NCBI GenBank assembly: GCA_002731275.1
Contig: PCBK01000104.1
Location: 44,743-108,742, forward strand
Direction: 5' to 3'
Source of the DNA: Deltaproteobacteria bacterium
GTDB lineage: Bacteria > Myxococcota_C > UBA6777
DNA: 64,000 bases
The notes beneath the pieces were generated by a model. The model was given only the letters and a program-made list of their open reading frames with translations, was not told the DNA's origin and did no database searches. Shown in pieces: positions 49,401 to 57,965 of this stretch (positions within the stretch are counted from its first letter, which is position 1; the number at the start of each line of letters is the position of its first letter). The position numbers and the translations under genes were made by a program.

Positions 49401-52400
49401 CCGATGATGACTTCGAGGCCTGGTTTTCCATCGATGTCGGCGACGGCGACGCTGCCGGCTGCGTTGACGATGGCGCGCCAGAGTCGTTTTCCATCTTTAT
49501 CGAGCGCGACGACTTCGCCAGCGTGGGAGACGGTGATGATCTCTGGTTTGTTGTCGTTGTTGATGTCTGCGACGACAGGTGCGCGTGGTGAACGATCTGT
49601 GCTCCAGTTGGTCGGTGAGATGACAGTCTGCCAGAGCTGGGCGTTGTTTTGTGGTGAGAAGAGCGCCGTTCCAAAGGATGAACCCCAACGTTTGGGGGAG
49701 CCTCTGAACATCGGCCAGGGCGCGGTGGGTGATTGTGTGGGGTAGCGGCTTTTGATGTTCTTTGTGTCGACGCGGCGCTCTTTGGAGATGGTGAGTGTGA
49801 GTGTGCTGTTTGTTATTTCACCGTTATTTGCGGTGAGTGTGTAAAGGAGCTTGCCGCTGTCTGTGGGTTGGTAATTGTTTTTGTCCGTCGAGACAGAGAG
49901 CGTGGTCTGGAGACCTGTCAGGGTGATACTCTCTTTAAACGTCTTGCGTAGCTGGTTGTTTTCTCGCAGCTCGACTGTGAGCGTGTACGTCCCGCTGGGG
50001 GTGTTGTTGGGTGGGATGAGCTGGAATGTTTTCGTATGTTTGGCAGGGAAAGCCGCGCCGCCATCGGTGTGGATGATGTATGTACCATCAGAGGAGAAGA
50101 GTGTGGCGATCCATCCGACAGTCGCGGCGGTACCACCTTCGTTTTTGACAGTGGCGATGATGGGTGTACCTGCGTTGACGCTGTTGGATTGCAGATGGAG
50201 TGTAAAGCGGGCATCTGGCAAGGAGAAGTACTGTGTCTTTTTGGTTGATTGGCCAGAGGGGAGTGTGAAGGTGGCTTCGAGTTTGTGTACGCCTGCAGGG
50301 AGTGATTTGATGGGGACAGTGAAGGTATGGGATTGGAGTGTCGCAGAGGAGAAGGTCAGTGGTTTGCTTTGTGTGAAGGACAGCGCAGGTGCAGAGAGTG
50401 TGAGTGTACCTTGTAGTGAACCGACAAAGCAGCAGAGAGGATCGACTGTGACGGAGACTTCGGCGTCTTTGCCGACTGCGAATGCGTTACCAGTGACGTA
50501 GATGGAGAGGGATGGGTCGGGGACAACGACGATGAGTGTTTGTTGTCGTGTGTCGTTGGTGCCGCCGACGTTGATCTCTGTTTGGAGTTGGAGCTGTCCG
50601 CCTTTGTGGTTGTATGGGATCTTGTATTGGATGGTGAAGGATTTTTCTTCGCCGACGTCGAGTGTTTGTTTTGTGATCTGCCCTTTTGTGAAGCCAGTCA
50701 ATTGCCATGTCGCGGAGGGGGTGAGTTGAAAGCGTCCTGTGTTTTTGAGTGTGAGTGTTCTTTGGACGTCTTCGCCGAGACGGACAGCGCGTGTGTTGGG
50801 GGTGAGTGAGATAGACATCGAAGCAGGGAGTTTGATGGAACCATCATTACGACCATCCACTGTTTCGACGTAGTATTCAAGAGTATACTCTCCAAGGGGA
50901 AGGGCATTGGGGAGAGGTTGCAAAGAGATCGTTTGTGTACTGTTTCCCTTGAAGGTCGTGATATTTTTTGTATCGGACTTTAGAACACGACCCTTTATGT
51001 CCTTGAGGGCGGCGTAGACTGTGGCATCGACATCAAGGCTTGAGAGACTTTTTAGTTCGAAGGTGATGGGGGTGCCAGGGGAGAGTTGAGCGGTGAGCTT
51101 TGGTTTGATTTGGATTGTACGACCTGCGACAAAGACGGGGTGGGTTATTTGTTGGAGCTTGAAGGTTTTGCCTCCACTCAGATCGTACAGAGATATATGA
51201 AGTGGGAGTGAACCTGTTATTCTTTTTGGGAGAGATAGAGTTGTTTTCAGTGTAAGTTTTGTGTTGTTATCGAAGGTTGTGTTGAGGGTTTTTTGGGTAA
51301 ACGTTGAGGTACAGTCCTCATTGAGTAGCTCAATCATCAACTTACCTGGAAAAGTGATCGGGATTTTTGTTGAGATATTGACTGTGAGGTTGATTTGTTC
51401 ACCTGAGTGGTAACGTAGTTTGTCCGTTTGTGGTGTGAGGGTGATGTTTGGTTCTTCCCGAACAAGAGGAATTTGAACGGATTTTGCGAATGGCCATGGG
51501 TCTACAAAGCCTGAGGCAAAGGGGGGCTTTTGTACGTTGGGAGCGTCTTTGTCGAAGGCGACGAAGGTGAGAGTTTCATTTGTAGATGAATTTGTAGGTA
51601 TGGTGAGGGTTTGTGTTTGTTTCCAACTCTTGCCTTGTGTGAGTGTCGTGGGAAGTGGTTTGTTTGGGTCTTGTACATACAGATGGAATTGGCGTGGGCC
51701 AGGAAAGAGGGGCGGCAATAGGTTTTGCAGTTCGGCAGTTAAGGTGATGGTACTTTGTCGTGGTGTGTACAAGGGGTGTTTTGTGTACAGGCGCATTTGT
51801 AAACCGGAGAGATAGCGAAGTGCAGAGAGTCTTTCTCCGAGGATAAATCGTCCTTCAGGTAATTCGATCGGGCCAACAAGTGCATTCCCTTTGCTTGAGA
51901 AGATGGTGAGTTCTGTGTGGTAAATTCCGTGCTGTGGGTTGTCGGAGTTTTTTGGAAGTGTGAGGGAGTAGCTTAACTGTGTCACATCATTAGGTGAAAG
52001 AGTTTTCGCGATTTGTTTGTGGTAAAGGATTTTGTCTCGGTTGGGTGAGAGGACTCGAATTCGTATGTGTGAGGCTTTTTGTGTGCCCTTGTACGTATAA
52101 GAGAGTTTTTGTTCAAGTTTCTTTTCAGGGGGATTGTACGTGATGGATTTGGGGTCTTGTAACCAAGTGAGCGTATCACGAATGATATCTCTGTCAGTTT
52201 GTGTGGATTGTGACCAATAGTGGCCCCAATCAGCATAGGACGTGGAGAGTACGATTGTGCCTTTGTCGTGAGGGTATACTGCGCTAATGGGGTGTCCTGT
52301 TAGGGTATGTCGTAACAAGATTGTGGCAGTTTTGGGGAGTTGTGTGAAGTAACCATCGAGGGGGATGTCCAATCTCTGGCTTGTGAGAGATGAGAGGGTT

Positions 52401-55400
52401 TCGTGTTCGGTGCTAGCTTTGCTTGAGTCAAAGAAGCATGAGATGGCTTCGTTCCAGCCCTTTGCTTTGATGTTCCCAGGGAGGACAGACCACTCCTTGC
52501 CCCAGGCTTGTGAGAGGACGAAGAGGCGTCCACCTTGTTTGACGTAACCATCGAGGGCGGCTTTGAGTGCTCTGTTTGTGGATTGGCCGCCAAGTGCGCC
52601 ACTGGGAATGAACAAGATTGGATATTTTTTGTGGATTGTGGGAGCAAATGAACGTGGGAGGATGGCTGCTTTTTCACCGAATGTAGCGAAAAGTTTGAGT
52701 GCGTGTGGAGCGTGTTCAGAGTCTAGGATTGCGATGTGAGCGTTTGGGTCGATGTTTTTGGCATCTTTGTAGCGAGGTGCATGTGTGGAGGTGTCGACAT
52801 TTTCGTCGGGATTGTCGCAGGAGGGGACATTTTTTCGGATGGTTGACACTGATTTTACGATACAAGCATTGACTTTGGGTGAGCAGGTTTGATTGATGTC
52901 TGTACGGCTACATCGACTATCGTATTTTGAGGAGTTACAGGCGATGGAGGGCAGTTTGACCTGAAAAGATACGAATTGTTGGTTTAATTGCTGTGTGCTA
53001 TCTGACCAGTTTCCGGCACAGTCACGTGCAGAGACTCTGAATGAAAATGTCTTTCCCTGACAATCCTTGGGAAGTGTGATGGTTATTGATTGTGGTGTTT
53101 TTGGGCATGAGCCGTTTTTGATGGGGAGATACTTTTCTTTTCCACCGTCTATTTGCCAACTTCCAGATGTAAGTCCAGTGAGGGGATCGTGGTATGTGAT
53201 GGTGACTTTGTTGTCTTGTCTTTTCCAGGTGATGACAGGACGTTGTAGGTCTGCATAGAACTTAAGTGGTGTGCTGGAGAGTTTGCCGAATGTTGTTGTT
53301 GGGAGCATTTCATCGGCTTTTGCGTTTGGTGCTTTGCTGTGTTTGAAAGCGCCAATCCCCTGTGCTCCGGAGACTTTTACATTGAGTTCGAGTTGGGTTT
53401 GTTGTTGGAATTCCTTGAGTTCAAATGCCCCCTCAAGAGTAGCCTTTTGGAGGGGAGGAGAGAGAGTATCAGTGAGTTTCCAGGTAAGTGGCTGGGATGT
53501 CCAAAGACCTAAAGTGCCGGAGAGGACTTGTATTTGTGGTCCTGTAGAGAGCATTGGTTGATCAAAGGAGAGTTTTGCATAAAGAAGGTCACCAATACAT
53601 GCAGGGTTTGAAGGTGTAGTACCTCTCTTTTTGATAAGCGTGTTATTGGCAAGTTGCGTTCCCAAGAATTCGGCATTTGTGAGGATGGGGGGAGTGTTGT
53701 CAACGATGACTTTTTGTATCGTGGTTTTTGACCAATCCCTTGAACCAAACGCTGAGCGGACTTTCATTTGGATTTCATAGCTGTCGTCTGGAAAAAGTTT
53801 TTTGTTTAATTTCATTTGGTTCGTGTTCCACGAGCCTTCCTTACTGAAATACTCAACGTTTCCACTTGGTGACAAATTGTTCGTGAAAATCAACCAATAC
53901 TGGTTTGGTGTTGTGAGATCATTTGTTTTGCTCCCTTGAGCAAAAGAGAATATAGTCGTTGGAGGGATCGTCTTTGGTGAAGATCGTTTGGTTGGAAGGC
54001 CTGCTAGGAATTCTGAACTTGTGTATAGTGAGCGCCATTGGAAGGGAGATGCCGAACCACCATTTTTGTGGTATATCCTGTACCAAGCTTCACCGACTCC
54101 AGAGTAGTCATCAAGGCATTTTTCGGTGCATACTTTTGTGTTTGCATCACATACTCTTCGGAAAATACATGTTGGGTCACCAACTTGTCCCACGATGTCT
54201 ACTTTTCCCTTGACTGTGAACAAAACTCCCGTTGCGCTTTTGTTTGTGGATACTGCACTTTTATGTGTTAGGGCCTGTTTACTTTGGTAGTCATCGGGAA
54301 CAATGGTATGGGATATGATCAATGGTTTTTTGGAAGGGTAAGGATCTGGATTTAATAAGAATGTGTTGTTTTGATATGTTCCATCAGCATTTTTTTTGAC
54401 TCCAATTGGATCTCGTCCTGATTTGGAGTTGTCACGAATTCCACTTCCACCGGCTGTATTTTGCGTTCTTTTTTGAATTGAAAAATGCAAATGCCTTCGA
54501 GGATGATCTGCTGTAATTTCGCCGAGCTTTATATGTTTTGGGTAAGAATTGGATGTGCGGATAAAGTCAGAAACTCTGATGTGTGAGTATATGAGAGGTA
54601 AACCATTTGAAAGAACAGTGACTTCCTCAAAGGCCAACTGTGTTGGACTTGTAGCGCCTGCGGATAGAACTCTACCCGCACTCACAGCACCTACAGTGGT
54701 GCCAGAAGGGGCTGTGATATCAATTCCTGCATGGTAAAGGCCTTGTTTGTATGTTCGATACGATGGATATATGTCCGAAATTTTCCCCATAGCAGGTATC
54801 TGCTTTCCATTCTCTGTTTTTAGCAGAGTGGCTGCATCCGTTGAAAACGTGATAGCATATTTACTTGGTAGGCAGTCTGTTGATGTCGGGCTATTACTGC
54901 ACTTCCAATTATTAGTCTCAGCAAGCCGATGCTTATTTATGAGATATGGGATTGCAAATGGAATCTCTGTTGTACCACCTGTTGTTTTTTGTATGAAGAT
55001 AGCCGGGTCCAATTGTGTGTTTTTTGTAAAGTTTGTAATGTCGAGCGATTTCTTTGACATAAAAACAGACCAGGTGTTCGCTCCTCTTTTCTTGAAGTAG
55101 ATAGTAACATCGTAGTTTGAGTTTTGATCTTTCTCAAAGAGAATCCTCCAGTCCCGGGCTTCTTTATGAGCATCAAGTTGGTATACCTCTATTTTTTTCA
55201 AACCACCAGATTTAGGTCGAATCTCTTTGGTGCAGTTTTTGATTTCGAGTTGTTTTGTTTTTGGATCAATGCCGTGAGTACAATGTTGAAAATTTAGGAT
55301 GCTCCCACCACTCCATAGAGGCCATTTTGGTACAGAGCTGTTTGCATATAGCTTCGTAGGTGGAAGATAAATCAATAGGAAAAGAATTAGGAGCTTTCTC

Positions 55401-55402
55401 AT
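43496..55402 (-). CDS. Giant (about 3.97k aa) surface protein: N-terminal M23/LytM domain, GATase-like domain, CARDB-type and FG-GAP/propeller repeats, MYXO-CTERM-like anchor
   Basis: MRKLLILFLLIYLPPTKLYA signal; YHAGIDITAPSGTTVGAVSAGRVLSAG and HLHFSI (HxxxD and HxH of M23); VADINNDNKPEIITV/LADIDNDGKLDIGM; ends GCGCTASSMGLPDAQWLLWMLVFFGVCYRKRRSRD. Start overlaps the upstream stop (ATGA). Confidence 0.85.
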   Translation of the reverse strand: MRKLLILFLLIYLPPTKLYANSSVPKWPLWSGGSILNFQHCTHGIDPKTKQLEIKNCTKEIRPKSGGLKKIEVYQLDAHKEARDWRILFEKDQNSNYDVTIYFKKRGANTWSVFMSKKSLDITNFTKNTQLDPAIFIQKTTGGTTEIPFAIPYLINKHRLAETNNWKCSNSPTSTDCLPSKYAITFSTDAATLLKTENGKQIPAMGKISDIYPSYRTYKQGLYHAGIDITAPSGTTVGAVSAGRVLSAGATSPTQLAFEEVTVLSNGLPLIYSHIRVSDFIRTSNSYPKHIKLGEITADHPRRHLHFSIQKRTQNTAGGSGIRDNSKSGRDPIGVKKNADGTYQNNTFLLNPDPYPSKKPLIISHTIVPDDYQSKQALTHKSAVSTNKSATGVLFTVKGKVDIVGQVGDPTCIFRRVCDANTKVCTEKCLDDYSGVGEAWYRIYHKNGGSASPFQWRSLYTSSEFLAGLPTKRSSPKTIPPTTIFSFAQGSKTNDLTTPNQYWLIFTNNLSPSGNVEYFSKEGSWNTNQMKLNKKLFPDDSYEIQMKVRSAFGSRDWSKTTIQKVIVDNTPPILTNAEFLGTQLANNTLIKKRGTTPSNPACIGDLLYAKLSFDQPMLSTGPQIQVLSGTLGLWTSQPLTWKLTDTLSPPLQKATLEGAFELKEFQQQTQLELNVKVSGAQGIGAFKHSKAPNAKADEMLPTTTFGKLSSTPLKFYADLQRPVITWKRQDNKVTITYHDPLTGLTSGSWQIDGGKEKYLPIKNGSCPKTPQSITITLPKDCQGKTFSFRVSARDCAGNWSDSTQQLNQQFVSFQVKLPSIACNSSKYDSRCSRTDINQTCSPKVNACIVKSVSTIRKNVPSCDNPDENVDTSTHAPRYKDAKNIDPNAHIAILDSEHAPHALKLFATFGEKAAILPRSFAPTIHKKYPILFIPSGALGGQSTNRALKAALDGYVKQGGRLFVLSQAWGKEWSVLPGNIKAKGWNEAISCFFDSSKASTEHETLSSLTSQRLDIPLDGYFTQLPKTATILLRHTLTGHPISAVYPHDKGTIVLSTSYADWGHYWSQSTQTDRDIIRDTLTWLQDPKSITYNPPEKKLEQKLSYTYKGTQKASHIRIRVLSPNRDKILYHKQIAKTLSPNDVTQLSYSLTLPKNSDNPQHGIYHTELTIFSSKGNALVGPIELPEGRFILGERLSALRYLSGLQMRLYTKHPLYTPRQSTITLTAELQNLLPPLFPGPRQFHLYVQDPNKPLPTTLTQGKSWKQTQTLTIPTNSSTNETLTFVAFDKDAPNVQKPPFASGFVDPWPFAKSVQIPLVREEPNITLTPQTDKLRYHSGEQINLTVNISTKIPITFPGKLMIELLNEDCTSTFTQKTLNTTFDNNTKLTLKTTLSLPKRITGSLPLHISLYDLSGGKTFKLQQITHPVFVAGRTIQIKPKLTAQLSPGTPITFELKSLSSLDVDATVYAALKDIKGRVLKSDTKNITTFKGNSTQTISLQPLPNALPLGEYTLEYYVETVDGRNDGSIKLPASMSISLTPNTRAVRLGEDVQRTLTLKNTGRFQLTPSATWQLTGFTKGQITKQTLDVGEEKSFTIQYKIPYNHKGGQLQLQTEINVGGTNDTRQQTLIVVVPDPSLSIYVTGNAFAVGKDAEVSVTVDPLCCFVGSLQGTLTLSAPALSFTQSKPLTFSSATLQSHTFTVPIKSLPAGVHKLEATFTLPSGQSTKKTQYFSLPDARFTLHLQSNSVNAGTPIIATVKNEGGTAATVGWIATLFSSDGTYIIHTDGGAAFPAKHTKTFQLIPPNNTPSGTYTLTVELRENNQLRKTFKESITLTGLQTTLSVSTDKNNYQPTDSGKLLYTLTANNGEITNSTLTLTISKERRVDTKNIKSRYPTQSPTAPWPMFRGSPKRWGSSFGTALFSPQNNAQLWQTVISPTNWSTDRSPRAPVVADINNDNKPEIITVSHAGEVVALDKDGKRLWRAIVNAAGSVAVADIDGKPGLEVIIGTTSCSVQALSGSKGAVLWTTSLGTGCEAVGRPLLADIDNDGKLDIGMTARPPSQGAPSNHIVTLLDAATGKVKWSVGTSVLSWDPPMPLAVADLGGLCTTGTCNTSNSTKDGKLELVAGNGAFAATVTSGSYPGSARDIAGLLNHNGTTRFIQKAATPGDSLQKVSSTPITADIDGDGKEEAIFLTGYYAGSYIDTVTPGTLIVMDGHTGATKWSKQIGTGQYEGLAVYPSSSNSKTLEIVVLAATSSNGDIEYILYDHTGQVKKRSTIPNTQGLEARVRVSDLNGDHKPDLLIQTGKHDDPFAGQLYMVDVANGTAPFILSYSSSMMPPVIADLDGDGLSEIIAGNATGELFVLQGAEKTDDGSTPTPDSKGIANTRQVLFTHVVAPVNVSPGQTSNGTQAFPMPKQPGQYFVEGVLKTDQNLQLAKSNATFSVGAKDWKLEGQLDVKLVRVGGKVTLQGSLINLNTTAIQGITLKIDDSDGNNLSTQTQLNLASQSKHLFTASWSPQTAGNHSFVITATANGLTTTTLELPFTTLQPGLKITVSAPSCVNAESFTVRATITNDGSVEGLVTLTLSGGATPQQQTVTIPAGDAIELVFHERVTSNATFTLTSTQDLQSTVTKQVGFCLKATITATPPTRATSGLIRIPYTLSVTGERAGEYIVSITPVSATVTESFSTSHMMPGVQKGEPAQVVKGEGALYLPVGTHTIKVETYGDSKTYQIEIVAPKASLSFVGAKQTFRSDEPINIPYEVTNLVALAANYEVYLSLSDDTRELDEKTFSHTLNASTKGTGTYTQPRLAPGNYTLSGVVTPGSGVVVKHTFKVINPISISMKVLTGARKDTAYVFDVEVTNAGLDPFKGSLYIHAGFFVTDLPVSVAAGKTQTYTISIPLVMAPVGKRTASVQLRDTTGATRAEQEVSFTRPAPQLKLIPPAAGQAFAAGTHATLTYTVKNQGIFDQIADIEIKVLEKTYQQKVSVKAGQSASFTLKVPIPDDLEENTYAALHRWSSAPDATLLPSRAGLTKFKVTGVKIDVKASLDKRSYKAGETALLSLEVRSIGTTQQATIQCRIRYGLHQEHKTLKLSATKQSLTVKMPLGQRRHHNMTIQCLSMKGRSLHIDSIFVHWAYDDMWLKMDKDVYSPGETVSYTIGASSDMNVSVLAIPLHQPVVHQKAYVLKKGVEQKGSFALPAVLPGGTQTVEVTFGKETRRFFFDVKGPFVYAKALSLDRETYQPEETIKSELILEARGTYDVDIVYTILKSSGVALQTGVVVSTKVTKGMNLVLADVKAPATAQGGLVLQAEVFVKGNKSMPMGRALARFELGDFAVRGVHPSKQEYALQLEDAELRVELHSVKKVKGSLRVSIEGAQIYDKEHEVDGFATIKIPVSKTSLPRIGVYLIEATFVVGERQGRAINTLRVADGTTPLIEITGVKEGEHYNQKVWPQIVVTGVHIVKDRSANLLNGLPFASGSPVEQEAEYTLHAKAQNAWGKTAETKRSFVLDMTPPEIHINGVSEGDKTTSFTPTIKVTDKYLKGEAYTLNGNPYNKGDSIDTPGKYTLLVRGWDKAGNTSEEIVSFELVQSTKLSLDILSPKKDAQFTEHQFTLKGKVSAPKAHVQIEGITVDVSTDGMFEGVVHIQRCQLEVQVTAEWEGIRVSKTLPIQLTTSTQAPLRHAQWEHPTRAAITGAAFTNDTLYVSVASTKQILSLDLKSGVFGKPEEYIKLTGTPGPLAIQDGTLWVIETDTQQLKAFKNKKEISSAFVTTAPTQLVLDTQGRPYVYGKDKIVYVRQDGTWKTYIDLQSYDVTALHWDRTEDLLYISDAKSKALWQVKDGALTSVMSLSFVPGPFTKGKDGSFVSKHKTGQLFTGKESKKWVTLPTGIQGVFTVGEHHWVVTDRTVWGFRTGPLHCDGEPLEKYREGQFPDGGEPDDPRARPGCGCTASSMGLPDAQWLLWMLVFFGVCYRKRRSRD

Positions 55403-57531
55403 CTGTTTGTCCTTTTCTTTTTGAGCATTCTCAAAAGGGCTTTGTCTATATAGTTTTGCATTTTGTTCCACTTTGGAGCCTGTCGGAGTTGTCTCAGAAG
55501 AGAGATAACTTTCTTGCCTCCGATGCCACTGAGGGCACTTATGCTTGCTCTTTTTTGTTGAGCGCTTGATTTTGGATCATTTAAGATCCTAATAAGATCT
55601 GGTGTTGCAGGCTTTGCTTTTTCATCAAAGTAACACAGGAGCCAAGCTGCATCGGCTTTATGCTTGGGGTATTGCAATAAAGATATTATGTTTGGAATGG
55701 ATGAATGAGTCAAGGCGGGAGCTCCTGGAGTTTGGACGATTTTATTGAATATTGAGATTGTAGTTTGTCGAATACGCGTATTGGGATGGGTGAAAAACTG
55801 AGAGAGGAAAAAAGCATGTTTGATTAAGAAGTTTCTCGATATTGGATTCACGTGTAAACTTTTTAGCTGCTTTGTCAAAAGCGGGGATGTGGATATCTTC
55901 CTTTTCAAGAAACTTCCCAAGTCTACTGAGTGAAGTATTGCCTTCAGAAGGATGTACTTTCCGAGAACGCCTGCTTGTGGTAGTTTGGCTAGTATTTGCT
56001 CTCGATATTTGGGAAAGGCTGCTGTGAAGTCTGAGAGTGTGTATATCATTGGGAATAGAATGTATTCAATGATATGATCGCTGTGAGATTTGCGAATGTC
56101 ATTTCCCGAAATCAATTGTTTGGACAGGTTTTGAAAGTTTGCGTACTTTGTTCTATTGTTGAAGAGTTTGCTCAATAAATGGGGGCTTACTTTTGATTTC
56201 CACAAGACATAGTTAAGCAAGTATTTGTATACATACAAAGAGGGCCATTTTAATTTTTCATCTGACATCATTTTTTTGAACTCAGGCAAGTACTTTTTGG
56301 GATGTTTGAAGATGAGAAGTGCAATCAGTTCTCCCAATGAACGAAAGGAATTCGTTGCTTTCTTTTTCGTCTTATTGAGCTTTTCTATGTCTGAGTCATA
56401 TGCTCGGAGCATTTTGATGGATTCAGAGAGCAACATATTCGGATATTTCTTGGATAGATCTTGCATGACAATTTTGCGTACAAAGCTGGATATGTAGGGT
56501 CTTTCAGAGAATGTTTGGAGCAAGGGGATAACATACTCTTTTGGGAATGGTGGCTTGAATTTGAAAATCTCTTTAAGTGCCATTCGTCTGTAGTGTGTAT
56601 TTTTTTCTTTTTGTGCTTCTATCAAGAGCATCTTTCTTTGCTTTTCATGTGTTTTTGTTTTCATCCTTACGAGTGAGAAGGTTGTCCAATACCGGGTGTT
56701 TTTGTTTTTATGATGAAGTAGAGTCTTCATGTGCTTCATTGCTTGTTCTGGAATGTTTGCTAGTGTCAGCGCTGCATAACGCTTTAAATAGTCTTCTATG
56801 TATGGCAAGGTTTTTTTTGTCATTGCTTTAAGTGCAAGTGGTAGAAGCATTTTGTTTGTCTTGTCTGTTTTGGAACTCACTAGAAGTAGCGTCGTTGTTG
56901 CTGCGAATGGTGGTTTCCACTTATTGCTAACCAGTTTTTTTTCGAAAGCTTTCAACATATGAGGGGTCGATGATTTTGCGTAGGAGCCGAGAAATCCAAA
57001 CAAGATTGCGAGATTCATTTTATCATAGTTTATTTGTTCGTATAGCTTGCGGTCTGGTGGCTTTTTTGTAAACATTGCAAGTAGAGTTGGGTAAATCTTC
57101 TTGAGCAAGGGGATATTCTTTTGCCTGACCAGACTTTCTAGCGTCATATACTGATATGACTTGTGTTTTAGGAGTTGAACGACAGCTTGTGGGTTGTTGA
57201 GCTTTATATTGTAGATGATTGCTCTCAGCTTTGAAAAGTCATTTGAGAACTTTTTACAAGTGGGGCAATACTTTAAAATGATTGGGATCAAGCACTTTCC
57301 TTCTTGATCCATCTGTGCGAGCTTTGCTGCTTGGGATCGAGAGCTTGCTAAAGCCTTCTTGAACGCACGTTGAAGCAAGTTCTTCCTTGCAGGGGTGCAT
57401 TGTGTTTGAGTTGTTCTTGTTTTGAGGTGTTTTGGAGTGACACAACAAGTTCCAATAAGAGCAGTCAAACCTAGTGCCAGCATCCAAGTGAGACGGCTCC
57501 ATGTTGGTTTGCTTTTTACTTGTTTCTCCAT
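55399..57531 (-). CDS. HEAT-repeat-like exported protein (paralogue C)
   Basis: N-terminal hydrophobic segment; alpha-helical repeats (YAALTLANIPEQAMKHMKTLLHHKNKNTRYWTTFSLVRMK); ends ISALSGIGGKKVISLLRQL. Confidence 0.75.
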   Translation of the reverse strand: MEKQVKSKPTWSRLTWMLALGLTALIGTCCVTPKHLKTRTTQTQCTPARKNLLQRAFKKALASSRSQAAKLAQMDQEGKCLIPIILKYCPTCKKFSNDFSKLRAIIYNIKLNNPQAVVQLLKHKSYQYMTLESLVRQKNIPLLKKIYPTLLAMFTKKPPDRKLYEQINYDKMNLAILFGFLGSYAKSSTPHMLKAFEKKLVSNKWKPPFAATTTLLLVSSKTDKTNKMLLPLALKAMTKKTLPYIEDYLKRYAALTLANIPEQAMKHMKTLLHHKNKNTRYWTTFSLVRMKTKTHEKQRKMLLIEAQKEKNTHYRRMALKEIFKFKPPFPKEYVIPLLQTFSERPYISSFVRKIVMQDLSKKYPNMLLSESIKMLRAYDSDIEKLNKTKKKATNSFRSLGELIALLIFKHPKKYLPEFKKMMSDEKLKWPSLYVYKYLLNYVLWKSKVSPHLLSKLFNNRTKYANFQNLSKQLISGNDIRKSHSDHIIEYILFPMIYTLSDFTAAFPKYREQILAKLPQAGVLGKYILLKAILHSVDLGSFLKRKISTSPLLTKQLKSLHVNPISRNFLIKHAFFLSQFFTHPNTRIRQTTISIFNKIVQTPGAPALTHSSIPNIISLLQYPKHKADAAWLLCYFDEKAKPATPDLIRILNDPKSSAQQKRASISALSGIGGKKVISLLRQLRQAPKWNKMQNYIDKALLRMLKKKRTNR

Positions 57532-57590
57532 TTATCTCCATACTCCTTGTTTTTGATAGGTTCTATCTCTTTTGAAATAGAATCGCTTGG

Positions 57591-57680
57591 TTGTAAACGG
57601 CTCTTTTTCAACCCAGGCCGTGTATGATTTTACGAGTATACTCAACATCTTCTTTTCCTGCAACGCCTTTTTTATGCGGC
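57591..57680. repeat. Leader repeat A, copy 1
   Basis: TTGTAAACGGCTCTTTTTCAACCCAGGCCGTGTATGATTTTACGAGTATACTCAACATCTTCTTTTCCTGCAACGCCTTTTTTATG; near-identical to 60099-60188. Confidence 0.95.
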
Positions 57681-57776
57681 TTCTGTTTCCGTTCTGTCCG
57701 ATGTTTACTCTTCTCGTGTTCTCCTTCCATTTTTATCTTCAAACTTTCCATCTTGCGCTCAAACTCTCTTTCTTCG

Positions 57777-57939
57777 ATCCTTCAAAATAAAACCCTATCA
57801 ACCAAGCAAACATCTCTTTTCTGCTTCCCAATCAATTCCTTTCAAACCATGCGTCCAGAATTTCCGCCGAGGAAATTCTATCCAAGAAAACCGCGAGGTT
57901 TTCAAGGGGGATGCAACGCCCTGCGTTGCTATGTGGAGT
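57777..57939. repeat. Intergenic repeat B, copy 1, with three consecutive hairpins
   Basis: GAATTTCC-GCCGA-GGAAATTC (57858-57878); GAAAACC-GCGA-GGTTTTC (57886-57903); GCAACGC-CCT-GCGTTGC (57913-57929). Confidence 0.9.
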
Positions 57940-57965
57940 GAAAAAACAGAATGTAAGGGCTGTTG

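Noticed and set aside
42000-50890. GAGTATACTC copies at 42000-42009 and 50881-50890 as regulatory sites
   Set aside because: Both lie inside coding sequence in different frames (VYS and EYTL); probably chance, although they add to the count of the 10-mer.
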